57,610 bases of DNA from Bacteroides sp. (GCF_030151085.1 NZ_JASLER010000067.1:1-57610), one strand, 5' to 3'; positions 8,897-18,314 are shown, numbered from the stretch's first letter. Notes: generated by a model not told the origin, from the letters alone. Numbers and translations are program-made.

Positions 8897-10276
8897 ATGA
8901 TTGATATGAAAAATATATTCAAATATATGGCTGGGATGCTGGTTACAGGTTTGGTGATGACAGCATGTTCACCCGAAGATTTTACGGGAGCCAATGGCAA
9001 TATTCCACAAGCATCGGATTATGCCGATAATTTTAAAATCACGGTAGATCAAACAACTAATTATGCAAACTTTGAGTTTACCTCCGCTCCCGGAGTATCT
9101 CCGATTTGGATAATTGACGGCTCTTATATGGCCTCATACAACCTGTCCAAATACTATCGTAAGAAAGGTTCATATACGGTAGAATGTAAAGTGAAGAATG
9201 CGAACGGTATTAGTGATGGTTCGGTAACGAAAACTTTTACTGTGGACAAAACTATTATGAACGGTTTCGGCGGTTTTGTGGAAGACAGTGATTTCAACCT
9301 TTTCAAAGGAGTTACTTTCAATGTGGCATCTTTCTGGTATGCTCCGGGATGGAATCAGATTGCAGATCCGAAGTATTCCTATCAGAATGGGGCATTTGTA
9401 GTCACTTTGCCAGAGGCTACCACCGACCAGTGGCAGGCTCAGATGCACGTGGAACTTGATAAGGCAATTGCTTTGCCGGCTGATAAAACTTATGATTTTT
9501 CAGTGATAATTACTTCTACTACCAAGCATCCCGGGGTGACGGTTAAGTTACAGCAGAAGGGTGATGATAATATGCTTATTAATATGCAGCGTGTAGCTCT
9601 TGATGCTAATGAACCTAAGTGCGTATGGTTTAGTAATGTAGCGGGCGTAGATATTACAGATTTGAAGTTCGCACTAGATTTTGGCGGTAATGCAGCCAAT
9701 ACAGATATTACGTTGGAAAGCTTCGTGTTGAAAGACCATGCCAATGATGACGGTACAGTAGTTCCGGAAGTGCAAGAGCCTGAACCCTCTTGGGTAAAGG
9801 TGGGCAGTGATGACAATCTTTGGAACGGTGCGACATTCACCAATTCATTCTATTATGCACCGGGATGGGCACAGATTGCTAATCCGGACTTGGTGGCAGA
9901 TGGAAATGCATACACATTGACTTTCCCTGAAGCTACTGGAGAACAATGGCAGAATCAGGTTATATTCAGTACTGATTTGTCTGCTGATGTAGAAACAGCT
10001 TATGACTTCTGTGTTATATTGAATCCCAGTGTCGATTTGAAAGGGGTGACTGTGAAACTGGTTCAGTCAGATGAGCCCGATGTGAAGCATGACGACAACT
10101 TCTTCTTTGCAGAGCAGACAGATTTGTTAGGCAATGAGGATAATAAGTTTTGGGTTGCAAGTAAAAAGGCCCCCAAAGATATGCACGCTATATCTCTGGT
10201 CTTTGATTTTGGTGGAAATCCTGCTGATACCAAAGTGACTGTCAAGGATATTATTTTCCAGACTCACAGAGATTGA
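8897..10276 (+). CDS. Surface glycan-binding protein with duplicated binding domain
   Basis: This 459-residue lipoprotein (lipobox VMTAC, Cys24, followed by SPED) occupies the position after susD where surface glycan-binding proteins are found. A PKD-like domain (about 50-118) precedes two tandem beta-sandwich repeats, about 134-280 and 307-457. Both repeats carry N-L-(F/W)-x-G-x-T-F, YAPGW-x-QIA-(D/N)P, PEAT-x-x-QWQ-x-Q and (L/V)xFDFGGN/LDFGGN motifs. The exposed Trp residues suggest glucan binding. It has no catalytic motif. Met4 is an equally plausible start. The role in beta-1,3-glucan capture follows from the GH16, GH158 and GH3 neighbours. Confidence 0.88.
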   Translation: MIDMKNIFKYMAGMLVTGLVMTACSPEDFTGANGNIPQASDYADNFKITVDQTTNYANFEFTSAPGVSPIWIIDGSYMASYNLSKYYRKKGSYTVECKVKNANGISDGSVTKTFTVDKTIMNGFGGFVEDSDFNLFKGVTFNVASFWYAPGWNQIADPKYSYQNGAFVVTLPEATTDQWQAQMHVELDKAIALPADKTYDFSVIITSTTKHPGVTVKLQQKGDDNMLINMQRVALDANEPKCVWFSNVAGVDITDLKFALDFGGNAANTDITLESFVLKDHANDDGTVVPEVQEPEPSWVKVGSDDNLWNGATFTNSFYYAPGWAQIANPDLVADGNAYTLTFPEATGEQWQNQVIFSTDLSADVETAYDFCVILNPSVDLKGVTVKLVQSDEPDVKHDDNFFFAEQTDLLGNEDNKFWVASKKAPKDMHAISLVFDFGGNPADTKVTVKDIIFQTHRD

Positions 10277-10414
10277 TGGACGACTTTGGATAGGATGTCG
10301 GTTTATCAGAAGTGATAAATTAGTAAGATATGGAGAAGGATGTTTGTTATCTTGGCGATTGCTCGAGTTCTCATCTTTCTCCTTTATCTTATTTATATAG
10401 TAAGAAAAATATAT

Positions 10415-11770
10415 ATGAAAGAATATTATCTATTACTTATTTTTTTGTTCTCGTTGATGGCTTGTGGAAGCAACGATGACAAAGATCCGCGATCTGAGAG
10501 TGTTACCATTAAATGCTCTCCTGAAAAAGTAGAGGCTACCGCACAAGCGGGGCAATATGTGGTGAATGTAGCTTGTTCAGGAAAGGAATGGACTGCTTTT
10601 GCTTCTGATGATTGTAGTGCTTGGATCAAGGTTAGTGTGACTGGTTCTTCTTCGAGTCAAGGTACGGCTACGATAACAGTCAGTGCTCATACGGGTACTA
10701 CTTCCCGTGAGGGTACGGTGGTGATCAAGTCCGGCATTACCCGTGTGTCTGTTCCTGTGACGCAAGCTGCTCCTCTTTCTGTTTCGAAAACCGAGTTGTA
10801 TTCTAATTCCGTAGGTGAAGCATTCTCTTTGTCAGTCATTACTTCGGGCGAATGGAACGTGAAGTCCAATGATAACTGGATTACCGCAGAAAAGATTGAT
10901 GGGAAGATTGTTGTGACCACTTTGGCTAATGACGTAAAGACTTCACGTACTGGTTCTGTTGAGGTTGTGTCTGGTGCGGAGAAAGTAACTGTAACCGTTA
11001 TTCAGGAATCAGCAGAGGATCGTGACATTCATACTCCTGAAGGATATCGTTTGATTTGGCATGATGAATTTGATGAAGGTACAACTCTTGGCAGTGACTG
11101 GACGCATGAGGTTCAAGGACCGGGTTGGGTAAATAATGAACTTCAGAGCTATGTCAACGGTTCAGCAGGCGGTAAGCGTGTAACTGAGCTGATGGATGGC
11201 AAACTGAATATCAACTGTTTTAAAGGAACTGACGGCAAGATTTATTCAGGTCGTGTCTATGCCAAAGTTAATGAAGGATGGCTTTATGGATATTTTGAGG
11301 CTCGTATTCTGCTTCCGAAAGGTAAAGGTACATGGCCTGCTTTTTGGATGATGCCTGTGAACAATAACTTTTCAACCAATCCTTGGCCGGGGTGTGGTGA
11401 AATAGATATTATGGAGGAAGTTGGTGCCGATCCGAATGTGGTATCATCTTCTATTCACTGTGCGGCTTATAATCATACGATAAATACTCAGAAGACCGCA
11501 GCCCGCAATATTGGTACAGCTGAATCTGAATATCATATATATGCTTGTGAATGGACCACCGACTATCTGAAGTTCTTTGTGGATGGAATCGAGCTTATGG
11601 CATTTAAGAATGAAGGAACTGGTAAGAATGTTTGGCCGTTTACCTATAACTTTTATCCGATTCTTAATCTTGCATGGGGCGGTGACTGGGGTGGATACAA
11701 AGGTGTAGATGAAAATGCCTTGCCTATTACGATGAAGGTGGACTATGTGCGAGTATTTCAAAAGAAATAA
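10415..11770 (+). CDS. GH16 endo-beta-1,3-glucanase lipoprotein with BACON domains
   Basis: This lipoprotein probably cuts laminarin-type glucan at the cell surface. The frame is open from 10340, but Met at 10415 starts a lipoprotein signal (MKEYYLLLIF, lipobox LMAC, Cys17) followed by GSNDDKDP, giving 451 residues. Two BACON domains (about 30-125 and 126-205) precede the GH16 domain (about 210-450). The catalytic motif GEIDIMEE places the nucleophile at E329, D331 and the acid/base at E334. The W-rich LPKGKGTWPAFWMMP segment is typical of laminarinases. Mixed-linkage glucan is an alternative substrate. Confidence 0.93.
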   Translation: MKEYYLLLIFLFSLMACGSNDDKDPRSESVTIKCSPEKVEATAQAGQYVVNVACSGKEWTAFASDDCSAWIKVSVTGSSSSQGTATITVSAHTGTTSREGTVVIKSGITRVSVPVTQAAPLSVSKTELYSNSVGEAFSLSVITSGEWNVKSNDNWITAEKIDGKIVVTTLANDVKTSRTGSVEVVSGAEKVTVTVIQESAEDRDIHTPEGYRLIWHDEFDEGTTLGSDWTHEVQGPGWVNNELQSYVNGSAGGKRVTELMDGKLNINCFKGTDGKIYSGRVYAKVNEGWLYGYFEARILLPKGKGTWPAFWMMPVNNNFSTNPWPGCGEIDIMEEVGADPNVVSSSIHCAAYNHTINTQKTAARNIGTAESEYHIYACEWTTDYLKFFVDGIELMAFKNEGTGKNVWPFTYNFYPILNLAWGGDWGGYKGVDENALPITMKVDYVRVFQKK

Positions 11771-11782
11771 TATTTAACTTGT

Positions 11783-13075
11783 ATGAAAATTTTTCTATTA
11801 TTTGCTATTCTCTTTTTCTCTTGCCAGTTTGTCGGCTGTTCTTCTTCATCCGGAGTAGGTATTGAGATAGAGAAAGCTGGCGATGGATATAAACTCTATA
11901 TCGACGGAAAAGAGACTTATATTAAAGGTGTTGGCGGAACATACCGTTTAGATGTTGCCAGTCAGAACGGGGCCAATGCTTTCAGAACATGGGGAGGTGA
12001 TGTTGAAGCAGTACAAAAAGCTTTGGCATCGGCTGCTGAGAATAAAATGTATGTAATGCAGGGAATAGGATTGACAAAAGATTCCCTTAAATACTATGAT
12101 AATGCATACAAGAATAAGATGCGTGAAGAAGTGCGGACGCTGGCGGAAACATTTAAGAACGATACGAACTTATTGGCTTGGGGCATCGGTAATGAAATTG
12201 AATTGGGAAATGCCAATATAGGTGCTGCCTGGAGTTTTGTGGAAGAACTGGCACAGTTGATAAAATCAATAGATAAGCGTCATCTGGTGTCTACAGTGAT
12301 TTCATACAATCCGAAAGCATTGGATTCTATTGCTAAGTACGTACCTTCTATTGATTACGTTGGCATCAATGTCTATGGTCCGATGGAAGCAGTAAAGAAA
12401 ACGGTTGACCAGTCAAACTATGAAGGTGCTTTTATGATAACGGAGTGGGGACCGACAGGTTGGTGGGAAACTGCTTCTACAGAATGGAAAGCTCCTATTG
12501 AACAGACCAGTGAGGAAAAACGCGCCGTGTATGAAGAACGTTATACCCAATATATTCAATCCAATCCCCGTTGTTTAGGCTCTTTTGTCTTCTTATGGGG
12601 GCAGAAAGAAGAACGTACTCCGACTTGGTTTAGCATGTTTGTGGAAGATAATGTGGAACAACTTCCGTTGCAGGGAGAGAAGACACCAATGGTTGAGGCC
12701 ATGCAAAGAGTCTGGACCGGCAATACTTTAACGGAAACAGCACCTGTAATCGGAGGAATGACCATCAATGACAAACAGGCTATTGATAACATTCGTGTGA
12801 AAGCCGGTGCAACATTTAAAGCAGAAGTTACTGTAACCGATAAAGAGAACAATCGCTTGACTTACGTTTGGGAGATACTTAAAGAAGCTACCGTACTGGG
12901 ATTTGGTGGCTCATACGAACCTCGTCCCGATAGAGTAGGTGAAGTAGTAACTTTAGATACGAATGTATATGAAGGAACTGTCAATGAACCCGGAGAATAT
13001 CGCTTGTATGTTTATGTCTTAGATAATACAGGTTTCGTATCTACGGTGAATGTTCCTTTCCAAGTAGTTAAATGA
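11783..13075 (+). CDS. GH158 endo-beta-1,3-glucanase lipoprotein
   Basis: This 430-residue lipoprotein (lipobox FVGC, Cys19) is a TIM-barrel glycosidase of clan GH-A type. AWGIGNEIELG carries the acid/base E138 and MITEWGPTGWW the nucleophile E221. These positions agree within one residue with those I recall for the B. uniformis enzyme that founded GH158. An Ig-like C-terminal domain begins near residue 318. The order GH16-GH158-GH3 after SusD and a binding protein matches the described beta-1,3-glucan locus. It would cleave unbranched laminarin stretches beside GH16. The stop codon lies in an ATGA context with the next frame. Confidence 0.85.
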   Translation: MKIFLLFAILFFSCQFVGCSSSSGVGIEIEKAGDGYKLYIDGKETYIKGVGGTYRLDVASQNGANAFRTWGGDVEAVQKALASAAENKMYVMQGIGLTKDSLKYYDNAYKNKMREEVRTLAETFKNDTNLLAWGIGNEIELGNANIGAAWSFVEELAQLIKSIDKRHLVSTVISYNPKALDSIAKYVPSIDYVGINVYGPMEAVKKTVDQSNYEGAFMITEWGPTGWWETASTEWKAPIEQTSEEKRAVYEERYTQYIQSNPRCLGSFVFLWGQKEERTPTWFSMFVEDNVEQLPLQGEKTPMVEAMQRVWTGNTLTETAPVIGGMTINDKQAIDNIRVKAGATFKAEVTVTDKENNRLTYVWEILKEATVLGFGGSYEPRPDRVGEVVTLDTNVYEGTVNEPGEYRLYVYVLDNTGFVSTVNVPFQVVK

Positions 13076-13101
13076 CCAATTATATTTTGAAAACTACTAT
13101 C

Positions 13102-15351
13102 ATGAAAACAATTAAAATTCTTTCAGCATGTTTATTGCTGCTTCCGCTCGCTTCTTGTACGCAGATGCAATATAAGGGAGACGCAGTGACCGAACAGAAA
13201 GTCGAAGCTTTGTTGTCAAAGATGACCTTGGAAGAGAAGATCGGGCAGATGAACCAGATTTCTTCTTATGGGAACATCGAGGACATGAGCGGATTGATAA
13301 AGAAAGGTGAAATCGGTTCTATTTTGAATGAAGTAGATCCGGTGCGTGTCAATGCGTTGCAACGTGTGGCTGTAGAAGAATCTCGTTTGGGCATTCCTTT
13401 GCTGATGGCACGTGATGTTATTCACGGTTTTAAGACTATATTTCCTATTCCTTTGGGACAAGCTGCATCCTTCGATCCGCAAGTGGCGGAAGACGGCGCT
13501 CGTATTGCTGCTATTGAAGCTTCATCGGTAGGTGTCCGTTGGACATTTGCACCTATGATTGATATTTCCCGTGATCCTCGCTGGGGACGTATTGCCGAAA
13601 GCTGCGGTGAAGATACTTATCTTTCTTCTGTAATGGGAGCTGCTATGGTGAAAGGTTTTCAGGGAGATTCTTTGAATAGCCCTACTTCCATTGCTGCTTG
13701 TGCAAAGCATTTTGTAGGATATGGCGCCTCAGAAGGGGGACGCGATTATAACTCAACCTTCATTTCAGAGCGTAGCTTGCGCAATGTATATTTCCCACCG
13801 TTTGAAGCGGCTGCAAAAGCGGGTGTTGCAACGTTTATGACTTCATTCAATGATAATGACGGAGTACCATCTACCGGCAATAATTTCATCTTGCGGGAAG
13901 TGTTGCGTAATGAATGGGGCTTTGACGGATTAGTGGTAACCGACTGGAATTCTGCCCGGGAAATGATTGCTCACGGTATAGTTGCCGATGATAAGGAAGC
14001 AGCTGCCCAAGCAGTGAATGCAGGTGTAGATATGGAAATGGTAAGCTATACTTTCGTTAAGTACTTACCCGAACAGATTAAAGCAGGAAAGGTGAAAGAA
14101 GCTGTAATAGATGAGGCTGTACGCAATATCTTACGTGTAAAATTCCGCTTAGGACTGTTTGATAATCCGTATGTAGACGAGAAGCGTCCTTCGGTAATGT
14201 ACGATGAATCTCATTTGGCAGCTGCTAAACGTGCAGCAGAAGAATCAGCTATTTTGTTGAAAAATGATAAAGAAGTATTGCCTTTGAAAGAGAATATTCG
14301 TTCGATTGCTATTATTGGCCCAATGGCAGATGCTCCTCACGATCAGCTGGGTACCTGGATTTTTGATGGGGAAAAGTCGCATACAAAGACACCGTTGACT
14401 GCTGCCAGGGAGATGTATGGAAACAAATTGCAGATAATCTATGAACAAGGTTTAGCTTATAGCCGTGACAAGAATACAGCGGGTATATCCAAAGCGGTAT
14501 CTGCTGCACAGCGTGCGGATGTAGTAGTGGCATTTGTAGGAGAAGAATCCATTTTGTCCGGTGAAGCACATTGTCTTGCCGACTTGAATTTGCAAGGAGC
14601 ACAGTCGGAATTGATTGCTGCTTTGGCAAAGATAGGTAAACCATTAATTACAGTAGTAATGGCAGGTCGTCAGCTTACTATTGGTAAGGAAGCGGAAGCA
14701 TCTGATGCGGTGCTGTATTCTTTCCATCCGGGTACAATGGGTGGTCCGGCAATTGTTGACTTATTGTTCGGTAAATCCGTACCGAGTGGTAAAACGCCGG
14801 TTACTTTCTTAAAGACCGTAGGACAAGTACCTTTATATTATGCCCATAATAATTCCGGCAGACCGGCTTCTTCCCACTTTAAACCGTTAGATCAGGTTCC
14901 GTTGGAAGCCAGTCAGACTTCAGAAGGTAGCTCGTCTTCTTATATGGATGTCGGTGTGGCACCTCTTTATCCATTCGGATATGGTCTTTCTTATACTACT
15001 TTCAAATTCGGTAAGCCGCAGTTATCTTCCAAAGAGCTTTCTGGGAAAGATGTGCTGACTGTTACTTTCGATTTGGAAAATACCGGGAAATATGAGGGAA
15101 CAGAAGTTGCCCAACTATACGTACAAGATAAAGTTGCTTCCGTAACTCGTCCTGTAAAGGAGTTGAAGCGTTTTACCCGCGTTACGTTGAAGCCGGGTGA
15201 AAAGAAGAATGTTTCGTTTGAACTTCCGATAAGCGAACTTGCTTTTTGGAACTTAGATAAGGTGAAAACGGTAGAACCGGGAGACTTCGGACTCTGGGTA
15301 GGACCGGATAGCCAAACTGGTGAAGAAGTTTTCTTTAAGGTAGTAGATTAA
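13102..15351 (+). CDS. GH3 beta-glucosidase
   Basis: This enzyme hydrolyses imported beta-gluco-oligosaccharides to glucose, the last step of the locus. Met at 13102 gives a lipoprotein-like signal (MKTIKILSAC, PLASC, Cys19) and 749 residues; the frame is open from an ATG at 13072 overlapping the GH158 stop, which lacks a signal. The GH3 N-terminal barrel carries KHFVGYGASEGGRDYN and the nucleophile D281 in LVVTDWNSA. The second domain has SGEAHCLADLNL, with a likely acid/base Glu, and a fibronectin-III-like domain ends the protein. No acidic residues follow the lipid Cys, so a periplasmic location is likely. Confidence 0.93.
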   Translation: MKTIKILSACLLLLPLASCTQMQYKGDAVTEQKVEALLSKMTLEEKIGQMNQISSYGNIEDMSGLIKKGEIGSILNEVDPVRVNALQRVAVEESRLGIPLLMARDVIHGFKTIFPIPLGQAASFDPQVAEDGARIAAIEASSVGVRWTFAPMIDISRDPRWGRIAESCGEDTYLSSVMGAAMVKGFQGDSLNSPTSIAACAKHFVGYGASEGGRDYNSTFISERSLRNVYFPPFEAAAKAGVATFMTSFNDNDGVPSTGNNFILREVLRNEWGFDGLVVTDWNSAREMIAHGIVADDKEAAAQAVNAGVDMEMVSYTFVKYLPEQIKAGKVKEAVIDEAVRNILRVKFRLGLFDNPYVDEKRPSVMYDESHLAAAKRAAEESAILLKNDKEVLPLKENIRSIAIIGPMADAPHDQLGTWIFDGEKSHTKTPLTAAREMYGNKLQIIYEQGLAYSRDKNTAGISKAVSAAQRADVVVAFVGEESILSGEAHCLADLNLQGAQSELIAALAKIGKPLITVVMAGRQLTIGKEAEASDAVLYSFHPGTMGGPAIVDLLFGKSVPSGKTPVTFLKTVGQVPLYYAHNNSGRPASSHFKPLDQVPLEASQTSEGSSSSYMDVGVAPLYPFGYGLSYTTFKFGKPQLSSKELSGKDVLTVTFDLENTGKYEGTEVAQLYVQDKVASVTRPVKELKRFTRVTLKPGEKKNVSFELPISELAFWNLDKVKTVEPGDFGLWVGPDSQTGEEVFFKVVD

Positions 15352-15374
15352 TAGTTGATTTTTAAGGTTAAAAA

Positions 15375-15408
15375 GAGAGGGGGCAAACTAAATGGTTTGT
15401 CCCCTCTT
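15375..15408. terminator. Bidirectional terminator between GH3 and eno
   Basis: A 14-bp stem with G-T pairs (15375-15388 with 15395-15408) and a 6-nt loop lies between the converging GH3 and enolase genes. An A-run at 15371-15374 gives a U-tract on the minus strand. Confidence 0.7.
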
Positions 15409-15450
15409 ACTTTACTAACACATGTTTATCTACTAACCTTCAAAATGCGA

Positions 15451-16731
15451 CTATTTAAGTTTCTTATATCCGTAAACGGCATTACTACCCAATTCTTCTT
15501 CTATACGCAGAAGTTGGTTGTATTTTGCCATACGGTCTGAACGGCTCAATGAACCTGTCTTGATCTGTCCGCTGTTGGTAGCTACGGCAATATCGGCAAT
15601 GGTTGCATCTTCCGTTTCACCGGAGCGGTGGGAAGTTACGGTAGTGTAACCATGACGGTGTGCCATCTCGATAGCGTTCAGCGTTTCGGTCAACGAACCG
15701 ATTTGGTTTACTTTGATCAGGATGGAGTTGGCGCAACCTTTTTCGATACCCATTGCAAGGAAATCAACGTTGGTTACAAACAAGTCATCACCTACCAATT
15801 GACAACGACTACCGATGCGGTCGGTCAGTTTCTTCCAACCTTCCCAGTCGTTTTCACTCATACCATCTTCAATGGAGTCAATAGGGTACTTATTAATCAA
15901 TTCTTCCAGATAATCTATCTGTTCGTCGGCTGTACGTTTCTTACCTTTTTCACCTTCGAACTTGGTATAGTCATAGATTCCATCTTTGTAAAATTCAGAA
16001 GCGGCGCAGTCCATGGCAATTTTTACATCCTTGCCCGGTTCGTAACCGGCTGCTTTGATAGCGGCAATAATGGAGTTCAAAGCATCTTCTGTTCCTTCCA
16101 GTTCGGGAGCGAAACCACCTTCATCCCCAACGGCTGTAGTAAGGCCACGATCTTTCAAAACTTTCTTTAGTGCGTGGAATACTTCGGCACCTATACGCAG
16201 ACCTTCGCGGAAGGAATTGGCACCTACGGGACGAATCATAAATTCCTGAAATGCAATGGGAGCGTCGCTGTGCGAACCACCATTGATGATGTTCATCATC
16301 GGTACGGGCATTACGTATGTGTTGGTTCCGCCAATGTAACGATAAAGAGGAATATCCAGGAAAGCAGCAGCAGCTTTAGCTACGGCAAGTGAAACTCCTA
16401 AAATAGCATTAGCACCCAGATTGGATTTTGTTTTGGTTCCATCGAGTGCTAACATAGTATGGTCTATACCCATCTGATCGAGAGCAGACATGCCTATCAG
16501 TTTAGGAGCAATGATATCATTAATATTATATACGGCTTTCAAGACACCTTTACCGCCATAACGTTTCTTGTCGCCGTCACGCAATTCCAGTGCTTCGTGT
16601 TCTCCTGTAGATGCGCCCGAGGGGACGGAAGCACGGCCCATAAAGCCTGATTCCAGAATTACATCTACTTCTACAGTTGGGTTTCCTCTTGAATCGAGGA
16701 TTTCACGTCCGATAATCTTTTCTATTTTCAT
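15451..16731 (-). CDS. eno: Enolase
   Basis: Enolase converts 2-phosphoglycerate to phosphoenolpyruvate in glycolysis. The 426-residue length and motifs are standard: GREILDSRGNPTVEVDV at the N terminus, GASTGEHEALELRD, the SHSDAPIAFQEFMI loop, AMDCAASEF, the Mg-binding acids in SIEDGMSENDW and VGDDLFVTN, and the SHRSGETEDATIADIAV signature. It follows the pentapeptide gene by 64 nt on the same strand, so readthrough is possible, though a separate promoter is more likely for such a gene. Confidence 0.98.
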   Translation of the reverse strand: MKIEKIIGREILDSRGNPTVEVDVILESGFMGRASVPSGASTGEHEALELRDGDKKRYGGKGVLKAVYNINDIIAPKLIGMSALDQMGIDHTMLALDGTKTKSNLGANAILGVSLAVAKAAAAFLDIPLYRYIGGTNTYVMPVPMMNIINGGSHSDAPIAFQEFMIRPVGANSFREGLRIGAEVFHALKKVLKDRGLTTAVGDEGGFAPELEGTEDALNSIIAAIKAAGYEPGKDVKIAMDCAASEFYKDGIYDYTKFEGEKGKKRTADEQIDYLEELINKYPIDSIEDGMSENDWEGWKKLTDRIGSRCQLVGDDLFVTNVDFLAMGIEKGCANSILIKVNQIGSLTETLNAIEMAHRHGYTTVTSHRSGETEDATIADIAVATNSGQIKTGSLSRSDRMAKYNQLLRIEEELGSNAVYGYKKLK

Positions 16732-16795
16732 GTTGTTTGAATTTTTAGTTTAAACTATACTTATAACAAACGAAAATAGAGAATTGTTTAACTGC

Positions 16796-17464
16796 TCAGT
16801 CTTTTATTATGATGCCCAGCAGCGAAGTTAAATCCATAGCTTGTGCTGTATTGACGATAGCTCCGCGTATATCGGGCAGGTTGGCGTGGATGCCTTCAAT
16901 ATGGGAATCGCTTAGATCAATGCCCCTGAGCGGAGTGTGCGAGAATTCACTTTCTACCAATTCGCAATTTTCAAAGGCGATGGAGGTTAGTTTGCAATCA
17001 TTAAAATCGCTGTTTCGCAAGTCGCAAATGGAGAATCGTGCTTGATTGATTTTGCTCATAGAAAGATTGAGATACCGGGCATTGCAATCTTTCAGGTATA
17101 GATGGTTCAGGATGGATTCCGCAAGATTGGTACCGACTAATTTGCAAGAAATGAATTCTACTCTGAACAGGGAACTTTCTGCAAATGATATATTGGATAA
17201 ATCGCAGTTCTCAAAGCGTACATCGGTGAAGTGGCTCGACTTTAGTTTGCAGTCGTTGAAGTGGATATGGCTGAATGTACAGTTGGTGATACTCTTGTAT
17301 AAGTAGTCCATCTGTTCTTCATTCTGTTTGCTGAAACAAAGTGCCCGAACGGTTTCTTCAGTTTCAAGCCATTCACTCAGTGACTTGTTGCTTTCGTTTT
17401 GTCCTTCCAGGGTGGGAGGAACAATTCGCACGGGGGGCATTATGAAAGGTTTGCTTGGTCTCAT
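16796..17464 (-). CDS. Pentapeptide-repeat protein, Qnr/McbG-like
   Basis: The 223-residue product is built of pentapeptide repeats A(D/N)LXX from about residue 55 to 190, which form a right-handed square beta-helix. Its end (GAIVNTAQAMDLTSLLGIIIKD region) resembles the C-terminal helix of Qnr-type proteins that mimic DNA and protect gyrase. That function is not shown by the sequence alone. The frame is open from 17500, but that start overlaps crcB; Met at 17464 leaves 4 nt after the crcB stop and is preferred. It is probably translated with crcB. Confidence 0.85.
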   Translation of the reverse strand: MRPSKPFIMPPVRIVPPTLEGQNESNKSLSEWLETEETVRALCFSKQNEEQMDYLYKSITNCTFSHIHFNDCKLKSSHFTDVRFENCDLSNISFAESSLFRVEFISCKLVGTNLAESILNHLYLKDCNARYLNLSMSKINQARFSICDLRNSDFNDCKLTSIAFENCELVESEFSHTPLRGIDLSDSHIEGIHANLPDIRGAIVNTAQAMDLTSLLGIIIKD

Positions 17465-17468
17465 ACAT

Positions 17469-17843
17469 TTATATATAACGTCCGAAAGCTCCACCTGCAA
17501 AAGCGGCGATCACTCCTAATACTATACTTAATAAGGTATATAGGATAAATAGGCTGTAAAATCCTTGTTTTATCATTATCAGTCCATCGTTGCTGAAGGT
17601 GGAGAAGGTGGTGAAACCGCCGCATAATCCGGTAGTCAACAGCATACGTACCTCGGTAGACAGGTTGAAACGGGCAGAAAGCGTATAGAATAGTCCGATC
17701 AGGAAACAGCCGAGGATGTTGACAGCAAACGTTGCCCACGGAAAAGAGTAGGGGACTATGCGTTCGTGCAATGCCACTTGCACACAATAACGCAGTACGC
17801 TGCCTGTGCCACCACCGAGAAAAATAAAGAATAATAATTTCAT
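17469..17843 (-). CDS. crcB: Fluoride channel CrcB/FluC
   Basis: This 124-residue membrane protein exports fluoride as a dual-topology dimer. Four membrane helices are visible, with GGGTGSVLRY near 10-19, Asn42 in the VNILGC segment and GGFTTFSTFS at 75-84, whose Phe and Ser residues line the fluoride pore in the family. The length is typical. No obvious fluoride riboswitch is seen in the upstream bases. Confidence 0.95.
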   Translation of the reverse strand: MKLLFFIFLGGGTGSVLRYCVQVALHERIVPYSFPWATFAVNILGCFLIGLFYTLSARFNLSTEVRMLLTTGLCGGFTTFSTFSNDGLIMIKQGFYSLFILYTLLSIVLGVIAAFAGGAFGRYI

Positions 17844-18052
17844 TTGATATTGTCGGAAATGTTTCGGGATGCAAAGGTAGTGAAGACGGATGGAATTTTG
17901 TTAATTTTAGGTAGACTATTTTTTATTGTATATATTTTGGAGGGGGAGAGAATATGGAGTCATTCGATTGGATATATTCCAATATCATTACTCTTCTTTA
18001 TACGGTAAGCAAAAAATATTATATAGAATAAGTTGTTTTCGTATATTTTTAT

Positions 18053-18060
18053 TAATTTTG
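18053..18060 (+). promoter_or_regulatory. Promoter -7 box of the candidate 6S-like RNA
   Basis: TAATTTTG fits TAnnTTTG exactly, with TTG at 18033-18035 upstream. Transcription would start near 18066, at the base of the structured RNA. Confidence 0.5.
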
Positions 18061-18063
18061 CAA

Positions 18064-18260
18064 TTGGGCTGAGGGAACTTTGCCCAAGACATATTAGAAA
18101 AAAAAGAAGCGTTATGCTTGTTTCTTGCGAATGAAGACCCGAGAAACTTTCAACTGTGTACAAGATAGCATAGTGGTTCTTACACTATATTAAGGGCTAC
18201 AATTACTACATCTATCAGGACTTTTATTCAAAGACGAGGCATTTAGTTCCACGCTTTTTT
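18064..18260 (+). ncRNA. Candidate rod-shaped 6S-like RNA
   Basis: No gene is seen at 17844-18314 apart from this structure. A small hairpin (TTGGGC 64-69 with GCCCAA 82-87 of the 18000 block) opens it. Then 18103-18112 pairs with 18251-18260, 18114-18119 with 18237-18242, 18123-18126 with 18231-18234, and 18129-18136 with 18221-18229, so the two halves fold into an imperfect rod with internal loops. The 3' strand ends ACGCTTTTTT, like an intrinsic terminator. A good promoter lies just upstream. Length (about 195 nt) and shape suit 6S RNA, which binds RNA polymerase, but no sequence signature confirms it. It could also be a leader of the gene at 18315. Confidence 0.45.
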
Positions 18261-18314
18261 ACATTTAACCAAGAGACTTTCGGAGGGACTGGGGAGTCGG
18301 TAAATACCAGTGAA

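Noticed and set aside
13072..13101. Upstream ATG of the GH3 frame overlapping the GH158 stop
   Set aside because: The next Met at 13102 begins a clear lipoprotein signal, so the earlier start was not used.
15628..16170. 180-codon frame antisense to eno
   Set aside because: It is a shadow of the enolase gene, whose codons explain it.
17960..18163. 67-codon minus-strand frame
   Set aside because: It covers the candidate structured RNA and its promoter on the other strand and resembles no protein.
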